Assembly: GCA_026986305.1 (NCBI GenBank)
Contig: JALSOU010000214.1
Location: 1 to 6,684, forward strand
Length of the DNA: 6,684 bases
Direction: 5' to 3'
Source: Thermoplasmata archaeon
GTDB lineage: Archaea > Thermoplasmatota > Thermoplasmata > WALJ01
The translations under genes and the position numbers were made by a program. The notes under the pieces were generated by a model. That model had not been told where the DNA came from and did not search any database. It saw nothing but the letters and a program-made list of their open reading frames with translations. Shown piece after piece: positions 1 to 5,967 of the stretch (position 1 is its first letter; each line of letters starts with the position of its first letter).

Positions 1-375
1 GTCTTCTCTGGAGACCACATGCATGTTGAGCTCATGATCATTCATAGAACCGGTTTCTTCCAATATTCTGTCTATGAGGGAGCGCTCCTCTTCACCTATT
101 TCCACATCCTTCCTTTCCTTGAGCCGAAATATGCCTTTTTTACCTTCCGGAGTTTCAACAATCACCTTTTCAACATCACCCATCTCTTCCAGAGCTGCGG
201 GAAATTCCTCTATGTAAAACGCAGATGGATAGAATACATAGTGGAGCGCTGTCCTTTTCTTCCCATGCTTTTTCGCCCATTCTAGGTCAAATAGAAGGAG
301 CGTTCTGCTGAGCCTGAATGTGCTCATCTCCTTTTTGCCGAGCAAGTACCTAATGATGTCCTGTGTGTGCTTCAC
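1..375 (-). CDS. Small protein, tentative Panacea/SocA-like (DUF4065-type) fold, partial (C-terminus off the left edge)
   Basis: The 125 visible codons start at a GTG whose frame is closed upstream by a TAA at 400-402. The protein begins MKHTQDIIRYLLGKK. Residues 21-50 (RLSRTLLLFDLEWAKKHGKK, then a Leu-His-Tyr stretch) resemble the helix and 'gleam' region of Panacea/SocA-like antitoxin-type proteins, where a Leu-rich helix and a basic K-H-G-K turn precede a conserved Tyr. Residues 66-92 look like a beta hairpin and 93-120 like a helix-turn ending near an H-E-L-N motif. There is no signal peptide or membrane segment, so it is probably cytoplasmic. Panacea domains act as antitoxins or as adaptors for proteolysis in some systems, but no toxin gene is visible here, so no such role is claimed. 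It lies 58 bp downstream of acs on the same strand but has its own TATA-like box. An alternative start is Met17 at 325-327. Family assignment is from pattern memory only. Confidence 0.6.
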   Translation of the reverse strand, partial: MKHTQDIIRYLLGKKEMSTFRLSRTLLLFDLEWAKKHGKKRTALHYVFYPSAFYIEEFPAALEEMGDVEKVIVETPEGKKGIFRLKERKDVEIGEEERSLIDRILEETGSMNDHELNMHVVSRED

Positions 376-395
376 AACACACCGAAAAACATGGA

Positions 396-405
396 AAATT
401 TAAAG
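396..405 (-). promoter_or_regulatory. TATA box for the minus-strand gene starting at 375
   Basis: On the minus strand this reads CTTTAAATTT. Its centre is about 25 bases upstream of the GTG at 375, so transcription would begin at or next to the start codon, giving a leaderless mRNA. Only a weak GGTG match to the 16S tail lies before the GTG. The box sits just beyond the acs T-rich tract, which suggests a transcription unit separate from acs. Confidence 0.5.
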
Positions 406-412
406 CTTATCC

Positions 413-423
413 AAAAGGAAAAA
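413..423 (-). terminator. T-rich terminator candidate after acs
   Basis: On the minus strand this reads TTTTTCCTTTT, beginning 11 bases after the acs stop codon. Archaeal RNA polymerase commonly terminates at oligo-T tracts without a stem-loop, so this is a plausible acs terminator. No strong hairpin precedes it. The call rests on position and base content only. Confidence 0.4.
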
Positions 424-433
424 GGGAATGGGT

Positions 434-2377
434 TTACTGTCTTCCCTCTATAAGGGCATCCACAACGCTGGGATCCGCAAGGGTAGATGTGTCACCGAAT
501 GCGCTCTTATCTGTTACTCCCGCTGCTATTTTTCTGAGAATTCTGCGCATTATCTTTCCGCTTCTGGTCTTAGGCAGCCCTTCTGTGAACTGTATCTTAT
601 CCGGAGTGGCTATTGGCCCTATTTCCTTCCTGACATGCTGTATTAGCTCCTTTCTCAGATCATCGCTTGGCTCATATCCCTTTTTAAGGATCACATAAGC
701 GTATATTCCCTGTCCCTTGATGTCGTGCGGGAATCCGACCACTGCAGCCTCAGCCACAGCAGGATGAGCAACGAGAGCGCTCTCTATCTCAGCGGTGCCT
801 AGTCTGTGGCCTGAGACATTTATCACATCGTCTATCCTTCCGGTTATCCAGTAGTATCCGTCCTTATCCCTGCGGGCACCGTCTCCTGTGAAGTAATATC
901 CAGGATACATTGAGAAGTAGGTCTCTATGAACCTCTTGTGGTTCCTGTAAACCGTTCTGGCCATTCCGGGCCAAGGTCTCTTCATAACCAGAGCGCCTTC
1001 AACATCATTTCCCTCAAGCTCATTTCCCTTGTCGTCCATTATAGCTGGCTCAACACCGAAGAACGGGAAGGTGGCTGATCCGGGTTTAAGCGGTGTGGCT
1101 CCCGGAAGCGGTGTTATCAGAATTCCGCCTGTTTCTGTCTGCCACCATGTATCCACTATTGGGCAGCGCTCCTTACCAACCACCCTGTAGTACCAGAGCC
1201 ACGCCTCAGGATTTATTGGCTCTCCGACGCTTCCCAGCACCCTGAGGGATGAGAGGTCGTGCTTCTTAACCCACTCATCGCCTTCCTTCATCAGCGCTCT
1301 TATGGCTGTGGGTGCGGTGTAGAATATCGTAACCTTGTACTTATCCACTATCTCCCAGAACCTATCTGGCTGCGGATAGCTTGGGATTCCCTCAAACATT
1401 ATCGTGGTAGCACCATTTGCAAGAGGCCCGTAGACTATGTATGTATGTCCAGTCACCCAGCCTATATCCGCGGTGCACCAGTATATATCATCGTCATGGA
1501 CATCAAATATGTATTTATGGGTCATAGCAGCGTACACCATATATCCGCCTGTTGTGTGCAAGACACCCTTCGGTTTTCCTGTTGAACCGGATGTATATAG
1601 TATGAACAGCGGGTCCTCTGCATCCATCTCCTCATAAGGGGCATCAGGGCTCTCATTCTCCACTATCTCGTGGTACCAAACATCCCTGCCTTCCTTCATA
1701 TCCACATCCATACCTGTGCGCTTAACCACAACCACCTTTTCCAAAAAGTTAAGACCTTCAACAGCCTTGTCAGCATTGGCTTTCAGAGGTATCTTTTTCT
1801 TTCCCCTGAATGAGCCGTCTGAGGTTATGAGGACCTTTGCCTCAGCATCAACAATCCTATCCCTCAGAGCTTCGGCGCTGAATCCTCCGAAAACTACGGA
1901 ATGTATCGCACCGATTCTTGCGCATGCTAAAAGAGATATGGCGAGCTCAGGAATCATCGGGAGATATATGGAAACCCTGTCTCCTTTCTTAACACCGAGC
2001 TTTCTGAGAGCGTTGGCCAGCTTTCCTACTTCTTCATAGAGTTCCCTGTATGTGAATTTCCTTTCCTCCCCCGGCTCGTTTCCTACCCATATGAGGGCAG
2101 TCTTATCAGCTTTATCTTTAAGGTGCCTGTCCAGACAGTTATACGCTGCGTTTGTCTTTCCACCTATGAACCACTGTATCTTTCCCTCTTTGAAGTCGTA
2201 ATCCAGAACCTTATCCCATTTCTTGAACCAGTCTATTATCTCTGCCTGTTCAGCCCAGAACCCTTCAGGGTCTTTCAGGGAGCGATCGTACATCTCTCTG
2301 TACTCATCCATGCTCTTTATGTAGGCCTTTTCCTTTATTCTCTCCGGCGGGTTGAATATTAGCTCTTCTTCGGACAT
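434..2377 (-). CDS. acs: Acetyl-CoA synthetase, AMP-forming (acetate-CoA ligase, EC 6.2.1.1)
   Basis: This 647-residue protein matches the usual Acs length of about 650. It converts acetate, ATP and CoA to acetyl-CoA, AMP and PPi in the cytoplasm through an acetyl-adenylate. Motifs run in the expected order: an N-terminal Acs domain (about 20-80), the CoA-site segment [14 protein letters not shown] (161-174), the P-loop [11 protein letters not shown] (261-271), WWQTETGG (411-418) with the tryptophan that limits the acyl pocket to acetate, [20 protein letters not shown] (495-514), hinge Asp517 in [13 protein letters not shown], and PKTRSGK (602-608). Lys608 aligns with the catalytic lysine that is acetylated in bacterial Acs. 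The ATG is supported by an AGGAGG Shine-Dalgarno seven bases upstream. The protein is intact and no lesion was seen. Acs and longer-chain acyl-CoA synthetases share folds, but the WWQTETGG pocket favours acetate (propionate possible). The gene is divergent from the TPR gene and transcribed alone. Confidence 0.97.
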   Translation of the reverse strand: MSEEELIFNPPERIKEKAYIKSMDEYREMYDRSLKDPEGFWAEQAEIIDWFKKWDKVLDYDFKEGKIQWFIGGKTNAAYNCLDRHLKDKADKTALIWVGNEPGEERKFTYRELYEEVGKLANALRKLGVKKGDRVSIYLPMIPELAISLLACARIGAIHSVVFGGFSAEALRDRIVDAEAKVLITSDGSFRGKKKIPLKANADKAVEGLNFLEKVVVVKRTGMDVDMKEGRDVWYHEIVENESPDAPYEEMDAEDPLFILYTSGSTGKPKGVLHTTGGYMVYAAMTHKYIFDVHDDDIYWCTADIGWVTGHTYIVYGPLANGATTIMFEGIPSYPQPDRFWEIVDKYKVTIFYTAPTAIRALMKEGDEWVKKHDLSSLRVLGSVGEPINPEAWLWYYRVVGKERCPIVDTWWQTETGGILITPLPGATPLKPGSATFPFFGVEPAIMDDKGNELEGNDVEGALVMKRPWPGMARTVYRNHKRFIETYFSMYPGYYFTGDGARRDKDGYYWITGRIDDVINVSGHRLGTAEIESALVAHPAVAEAAVVGFPHDIKGQGIYAYVILKKGYEPSDDLRKELIQHVRKEIGPIATPDKIQFTEGLPKTRSGKIMRRILRKIAAGVTDKSAFGDTSTLADPSVVDALIEGRQ

Positions 2378-2384
2378 CTTTAAT

Positions 2385-2390
2385 CCTCCT
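2385..2390 (-). promoter_or_regulatory. Shine-Dalgarno of acs
   Basis: The minus strand reads AAAGGAGGATTAAAG directly before the ATG. AGGAGG is a six-base match to the archaeal 16S 3' tail, with seven bases between it and the start. It fixes the acs start and shows that this mRNA has a leader, unlike the other first genes in the window. Confidence 0.85.
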
Positions 2391-2449
2391 TTTGCTTTTG
2401 TCGATTTTTCCCTTTTATGTCAAGGGGATAAACTGGAGAAAATGGCGCT

Positions 2450-2457
2450 CTATATAA
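2450..2457 (-). promoter_or_regulatory. acs: TATA box for acs
   Basis: The minus strand reads TTATATAG. A start about 25 bases downstream would fall near 2428, giving a leader of about 50 nt that includes the Shine-Dalgarno at 2385-2390. A weaker alternative, CATAAAAG at 2412-2419, would start transcription at the Shine-Dalgarno itself and is less likely. Confidence 0.5.
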
Positions 2458-2466
2458 CAGTTTTTA

Positions 2467-2506
2467 ATTGACTTCCTCGTCTTTATGTAAAAAGAAATTC
2501 GTCAAT
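2467..2506. promoter_or_regulatory. Inverted repeat ATTGAC-N28-GTCAAT between acs and the TPR gene
   Basis: ATTGAC at 2467-2472 is mirrored by GTCAAT at 2501-2506. A third GTCAA occurs at 2419-2423, inside the predicted acs leader. The inverted pair lies immediately upstream of the acs TATA box. A short second dyad, ATATC-C-GATAT at 2512-2522, lies between this and the TPR promoter. In an AT-rich intergenic region six-base arms can arise by chance, so this is only a candidate operator. Confidence 0.25.
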
Positions 2507-2548
2507 AAAAGATATCCGATATATTTTTGTAAAAAACCGGGATAGGTT

Positions 2549-2555
2549 TTTATAT
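2549..2555 (+). promoter_or_regulatory. TATA box for the TPR gene
   Basis: TTTATAT, preceded by the purine-containing GGGATAGG that could serve as a B-recognition element. Its centre is 24 bases upstream of the GTG at 2576, which predicts a leaderless transcript beginning at that codon. No Shine-Dalgarno precedes either the GTG or the ATG at 2582. Confidence 0.5.
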
Positions 2556-2575
2556 CAATAGAATGAGTTCTCTCT

Positions 2576-3847
2576 GTGAATATGTATGAGGAGCTTTACA
2601 GAATAGCGGAAGACGAGATTCCAGAGCTTGGAGGGTATATTCTCGACACTCAGCTTAGCAACCTTGCAATTCCAAAATCTAGCATAAGCGAGGAGAACAT
2701 ACCTGAGATAACCAGAGCCATAACAGAGGCCGCCATGATGTTCGGGGAGAAAAAGGCGAGAAAGATAAGGAGAAGGATAATGAAGGAGGTGCTTTCAAGA
2801 GGGGAGATGATTAAAGCCCAGAAAGATGAGATTTCAAGGATGAACACCCTGAGGGAGATGGGGGAGAGCGCTCTCCTTACAGGTGAGTTCAAAGAGGCGC
2901 TTAAGGACTTCGAAGAAGCTAGAAAAATAGCGATTAAAAACGGATTTAAGAACGAAATCGCACTTATAGATGTAAAAATCGCAAAAGTCCTAGCAAGGAT
3001 GAAAGAAAGAGATGCTGCCTTAAACATACTTAAAGAGGCTGAAAAGATATCGAAAGAGACACATACCATGCACACTCTGGCGGAAACATATTACTCTTAC
3101 GGCTCAGTTTACTGGTGGTATGGAGACTATGAAAGAGCATCGAAATATTTTAGCAAAACCCTTGAGTTAGCCAGAAAGCTGGAGGATGACAGGCTTTTAG
3201 GATATGCATATATGGGCCTTGCCAACTCATACAGCGAGATGGGCGACATCAATATGGATATTGAGTACTCTGAAAAGGCGATTCTGCATTTCAAAAGAGC
3301 AGGACTTGAACACGAACTTGCGAAGATGTACATCAACATAGGGGTGCCGTATGAGGAGCGCGGAGATTTCCAGAAGGCGGAGAGCTATTACCTCAAAGGC
3401 CTTGAAAAAGCCAGAGAAACCGGATATCTGCTCATGGAGGCGTGGGCGTTATCGAATCTTTCCGGCCTTTACAACAAACCAAAGGATGCGGAGACTGCAG
3501 AGGCCTATGCGAGGAGCGCTCTTGAGATATTCCAGATGCTTGGAGATAGGCTTGGAGAATCCATAGTCCAGTTGAATCTAGGAAAGATTTACAGGCTCAT
3601 GGGTAAACTGGATAAAGCAAAAGAGGAGTTTGAAAAGGCCATCAAAATCAAGGAAAAAGTCGATACAGATTTCGGTATAGCCGATGCATATCAGAGCTAC
3701 GGAAAATTCCTGAAAGATATCGATGATGAAAGATGGGGAGAATATCTGAAAAAAGCGATTGAGATATACAGAAAGATAGGAAACTCAAAAAGAGAGAGTG
3801 AATGCACCGAAATCTTAGGAAGGCACAATGGTTCTCAATCTTCTTAG
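2576..3847 (+). CDS. Tetratricopeptide-repeat protein, about eight TPRs
   Basis: The protein has 423 residues, with no signal peptide or membrane segment, so it is probably a cytoplasmic scaffold. Residues 1-75 form an N-terminal module I do not recognise, predicted mostly helical (ELGGYILDTQLSNLAI, then an E-N-I-P-E-I helix and a KARKIRRR basic stretch). Residues 76-90 look like a helical linker. About eight TPR units of 36-40 residues follow, at roughly 90-122, 127-162, 167-203, 207-243, 247-283, 287-324, 327-363 and 367-403, with typical signatures such as YYSYGSVYWWYGDYERASKY and LNLGKIYRLMGKLDKAKEEF. The 40-residue spacing resembles the LGN/PilT-type TPR variety. The GTG at 2576 fits the TATA spacing; the ATG two codons later would remove only two residues. 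No catalytic domain is attached and the partner is unknown. Its 3' end overlaps the DUF763 gene by 33 bp in convergent orientation. Confidence 0.9.
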   Translation: MNMYEELYRIAEDEIPELGGYILDTQLSNLAIPKSSISEENIPEITRAITEAAMMFGEKKARKIRRRIMKEVLSRGEMIKAQKDEISRMNTLREMGESALLTGEFKEALKDFEEARKIAIKNGFKNEIALIDVKIAKVLARMKERDAALNILKEAEKISKETHTMHTLAETYYSYGSVYWWYGDYERASKYFSKTLELARKLEDDRLLGYAYMGLANSYSEMGDINMDIEYSEKAILHFKRAGLEHELAKMYINIGVPYEERGDFQKAESYYLKGLEKARETGYLLMEAWALSNLSGLYNKPKDAETAEAYARSALEIFQMLGDRLGESIVQLNLGKIYRLMGKLDKAKEEFEKAIKIKEKVDTDFGIADAYQSYGKFLKDIDDERWGEYLKKAIEIYRKIGNSKRESECTEILGRHNGSQSS

Positions 3848-4906
3848 GGCTCTCATCCTCTCTTTGTCACCGATTCTAGCCATGCTCAGGGCATCTTCCA
3901 TGAATCGGGTGGCCTCATCCATGGCTCTTTTATTTACCGGATGGGGCACCCCATCCTTTCCACCCACTGTGAATGAGTATTTCACAGGGTCTTTCCAAGA
4001 TGGCTCCTCTCCGTATATCAGCTCCGACACAAGAGCTAAGGCTCTCACTGTTGCAGGCCCGATTCCTTTTACCTTTATCAGCTCATCGTAATTCTCAGGC
4101 TGGAACTCATACGCAGCCCTGAGAGCGTCCCAGTTTATCCTTCTGGGCATATTTAGCGTTTTTACCTTATTTACAGGCCTATCGAAGTTGAAAAGGGTCC
4201 TTTGAGGAGATATGCTCTCAATATCCCTTTTAAGGTGCTCTATCCCGTCTTTTACGAGGTCTATGGATATTTTCCTAGCATCCCTGCTCTTCTCAGCACT
4301 CATATCCAGCGCTCTCCCAACATCTATGCCTGCAATGCCATCTCTCGGACTCTCGGAGAAGCTCTTTATTCCATGGCTTAGCCAGTGATATCTCCTCGCA
4401 TATCCCTTTTCTTCCCACATCCCCTGCTGTATAACGGCCCATGATCCGTCTTCATCAAAAACGATGGTGTGGTGGTATATCTCATGCATATCCTGTACAA
4501 CCGCGCTGTCAACCTTTGCGGTCATCCTGCTGCTTTCTATGAGGTATTCTATCAATTCATCACCCAGTCCAAGGGTTTTTCCGTATGTTCTCAGATCATA
4601 GGGTGTGTTTCTTGAAGTCCTTCCTTTTCCTCCTGCAACCTTTATTCCAATGTCTCTATTGTTAAGAGCCTCCTTGAGAGCCCCCATACTCACAGTTGTC
4701 GTTCCTGAGGAATGCCAGTCAAAACCTATTGCGCATGAGAAGGACTGAAACCAGTAAGGGTCTGAAAGCCTCTTTAAAAGCTCTTTTTTGCCGTATTCCT
4801 CAACTATGACCTCAGATATCGCTCCGCTCATTTTCACCATTCGTTTGAATAGCCACGGCGGTGCTTTTCCTCCGTGGAGTGGCAGGTTTGCAGTTCCTGT
4901 GTGCAC
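3815..4906 (-). CDS. DUF763 family protein with C-terminal helix-hairpin-helix-like motif
   Basis: This 363-residue protein matches DUF763 (Pfam PF05559), an uncharacterised family of archaea and some thermophilic bacteria. The N-terminal hallmark runs through residues 1-75: HTGTANLPLHGGKAPPWLFK, then the SDPYWFQSF and GFDWHSSGTTT segments. Other conserved-looking blocks are GGKGRTSRNTPYDL (92-105), the His-rich MHEIYHHTIVFDEDGSWAVIQQGM (140-163, key residues H141, H145, H146, D151, D153, Q160, Q161) and YARRYHWLS (169-177). Residues 276-296 (IKVKGIGPATVRALALVSEL) look like a helix-hairpin-helix with the G-I-G hairpin, which suggests DNA binding. The biochemical activity is unknown. The GTG start gives the expected family N-terminus; an ATG one base out of frame (4905-4907) would not. 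It is divergent from nurA-herA, with a shared palindrome between them, so a DNA-processing role is inferred, not shown. Confidence 0.93.
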   Translation of the reverse strand: MHTGTANLPLHGGKAPPWLFKRMVKMSGAISEVIVEEYGKKELLKRLSDPYWFQSFSCAIGFDWHSSGTTTVSMGALKEALNNRDIGIKVAGGKGRTSRNTPYDLRTYGKTLGLGDELIEYLIESSRMTAKVDSAVVQDMHEIYHHTIVFDEDGSWAVIQQGMWEEKGYARRYHWLSHGIKSFSESPRDGIAGIDVGRALDMSAEKSRDARKISIDLVKDGIEHLKRDIESISPQRTLFNFDRPVNKVKTLNMPRRINWDALRAAYEFQPENYDELIKVKGIGPATVRALALVSELIYGEEPSWKDPVKYSFTVGGKDGVPHPVNKRAMDEATRFMEDALSMARIGDKERMRALRRLRTIVPS

Positions 4907-4927
4907 ATAAATAGGTGGAAAAAAGAG

Positions 4928-4935
4928 TATTTAAA
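4928..4935 (-). promoter_or_regulatory. TATA box for the DUF763 gene
   Basis: The minus strand reads TTTAAATA, a near-consensus archaeal box. Its centre is about 25.5 bases upstream of the GTG at 4906, predicting a leaderless mRNA. The sequence before the GTG (CCACCTATTTAT) has no Shine-Dalgarno. Confidence 0.6.
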
Positions 4936-4943
4936 GGTTTAAA

Positions 4944-4977
4944 GGGGTTGGGTGAAAGTGCACTTTCACTCACCTCC
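4944..4977. promoter_or_regulatory. Palindromic operator candidate shared by the DUF763 and nurA-herA promoters
   Basis: The core, 4952-4969, is a perfect 18-bp palindrome, GTGAAAGTGCACTTTCAC. Imperfect symmetry continues to 4944 and 4977, with 14 of 17 positions paired per arm. The dyad axis (4960.5) is exactly midway between the two 8-bp TATA boxes at 4928-4935 and 4986-4993, and the two GTG starts (4906 and 5014) are also nearly equidistant. A symmetric dimeric regulator, or an activator element duplicated in inverted orientation, would serve both promoters equally. No T tract follows, so a terminator is unlikely. The binding protein is unknown. Confidence 0.6.
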
Positions 4978-4985
4978 CATTATTG

Positions 4986-4993
4986 CTTAAATA
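4986..4993 (+). promoter_or_regulatory. TATA box for the nurA-herA operon
   Basis: CTTAAATA is centred 24.5 bases upstream of the in-frame GTG at 5014. It shares the TTAAATA core with the DUF763 box on the other strand at the same distance from the palindrome axis. It supports 5014 over an earlier GTG at 4915 as the nurA start, since the promoter would otherwise lie inside the gene. Confidence 0.6.
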
Positions 4994-5013
4994 GTGGAAG
5001 CATATGGCTGTCT

Positions 5014-5967
5014 GTGGACATAGAAGAGCAGATATCCGGAATTGTGGAACAAATCTCCAATGCTGAGAGGAAAACATGGCTCTGGGATGAAGAAATAGAT
5101 CTGGATAATGTGGAATTCAGAGAATTTGAGCCTGTTGAAGCTGGAAGGGTGGCTGCTGTTGATGGGAGTTCAGGAATAGCCGAGCCTTTCGCAGGATTGT
5201 ATCTCGGAGTTGTGAGGGCAGGATATGTCCTCTATTCAGGAAAAAGGGAAAAGAAAGAGATTTCCCCACTGGAGATATTTCAGATAGGGTTCCACAACTC
5301 AAAGGAGATTTATGCTGAGAAATACTCGGAGATTTTCGGTGAAAAACCCCCAGAAATGTCCGAAACTGAGCCGAAGTACATGGTTCAGAGGATAAGGACC
5401 CTTGAAGAGTACAAATATGCGTTTAAAGCGCTCCGAGACCTTGGGGAAGGGGATATACTGCTGATAGACGGTGCCCTGCGCGGAGACCGACATACCCCGG
5501 ACATAGCTATAAAGATGCTCTCAGAGATGGCTCAGGACAAAGGGGTTTCAGTGGTGGGGATAAGCAAGAACTCCGGACTTCTCTCCTCAGGCATGCCGCT
5601 CATACCTATGATGGACTATGAGGCGGAGAAAAAAGGGCTAGGAAGGTGGTATGCCAGAATAAGCGGGAGAATTTCAGGAGGAAAGGAGGAGATATATGTT
5701 GTTAGGTATGATAAGCTTGGAGAGAGCGCTTTCAGAACGGACATAATAAGTCTGGAGAGCGCAAAGACTGTTTTCGGGAAGATTTCTGGATACTGCCAAG
5801 ATATAGCCTATCTCGGATACCCCTATCCTCTGGCAGATGTTCATAATGAGGTCATAATAAGGTCAGGGACTGTTGAGGACATATCCTTAAAATTCTGGTT
5901 TGAAACCGTGAAAAAAGGGCTTAATGTCGTGGAAAATTTTCACAGAAAGCTTGACAGAGGTGTGTAG
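5014..5967 (+). CDS. nurA: NurA 5'-3' nuclease
   Basis: From GTG 5014 the protein has 317 residues, within the usual NurA range. NurA is a Mn-dependent RNase H-like nuclease that works with the HerA translocase to resect DNA ends for homologous recombination. Visible family motifs are RVAAVDGSSG (45-54) with metal ligand D50, a Glu in RTLEEYKYAF (E131/E132), ILLIDGALRGDRH (148-160) with D152, VVGISKNSGL (180-189) with K185, and YPYPLADVHNEVII (269-282) with H277. The open frame extends upstream to a GTG at 4915, but those 33 codons cover the TATA box and palindrome and are predicted to be non-coding. The stop TAG is directly followed by the herA ATG, so the two genes are an operon and probably translationally linked. 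No key residue is missing. Confidence 0.93.
   Translation: MDIEEQISGIVEQISNAERKTWLWDEEIDLDNVEFREFEPVEAGRVAAVDGSSGIAEPFAGLYLGVVRAGYVLYSGKREKKEISPLEIFQIGFHNSKEIYAEKYSEIFGEKPPEMSETEPKYMVQRIRTLEEYKYAFKALRDLGEGDILLIDGALRGDRHTPDIAIKMLSEMAQDKGVSVVGISKNSGLLSSGMPLIPMMDYEAEKKGLGRWYARISGRISGGKEEIYVVRYDKLGESAFRTDIISLESAKTVFGKISGYCQDIAYLGYPYPLADVHNEVIIRSGTVEDISLKFWFETVKKGLNVVENFHRKLDRGV
5957..5962 (+). promoter_or_regulatory. Shine-Dalgarno of herA inside the nurA 3' end
   Basis: GAGGTG matches six bases of the archaeal anti-Shine-Dalgarno complement and lies five bases before the ATG at 5968. It supports that start and fits an operon-internal gene, in contrast to the leaderless first genes. Confidence 0.7.

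Noticed and set aside
19..285. Plus-strand open frame at 19-285 as a gene
   Set aside because: It is the antisense shadow of the minus-strand gene at 1-375, lacks a promoter or ribosome-binding site, and has a Phe/His-rich composition unlike a real protein.
1259..2362. Several plus-strand open frames antisense to acs
   Set aside because: acs is intact with all its catalytic motifs in the other strand; these frames have no family resemblance, no start signals, and arise from the codon pattern of acs.
2412..2419. CATAAAAG as the main acs TATA box
   Set aside because: It would start transcription at the Shine-Dalgarno itself, leaving only about 13 nt of leader; TTATATAG at 2450-2457 is the better match and leaves a normal leader.
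2650..3339. Leu/Ser-rich minus-strand open frames inside the TPR gene, membrane-protein-like in appearance
   Set aside because: The hydrophobicity is the complement of Lys/Glu-rich helix codons in the TPR gene. No promoter or Shine-Dalgarno supports them.
4944..4977. The palindrome as a hairpin transcription terminator
   Set aside because: It sits between two divergent gene starts with no incoming transcript to end, and no T tract follows on either strand.
4915..5013. N-terminal extension of nurA from an upstream in-frame GTG at 4915
   Set aside because: The 33 codons cover both the palindrome and the TATA box placed about 25 bases before GTG 5014, have no NurA-like content, and would put the DGS motif unusually far from the start.
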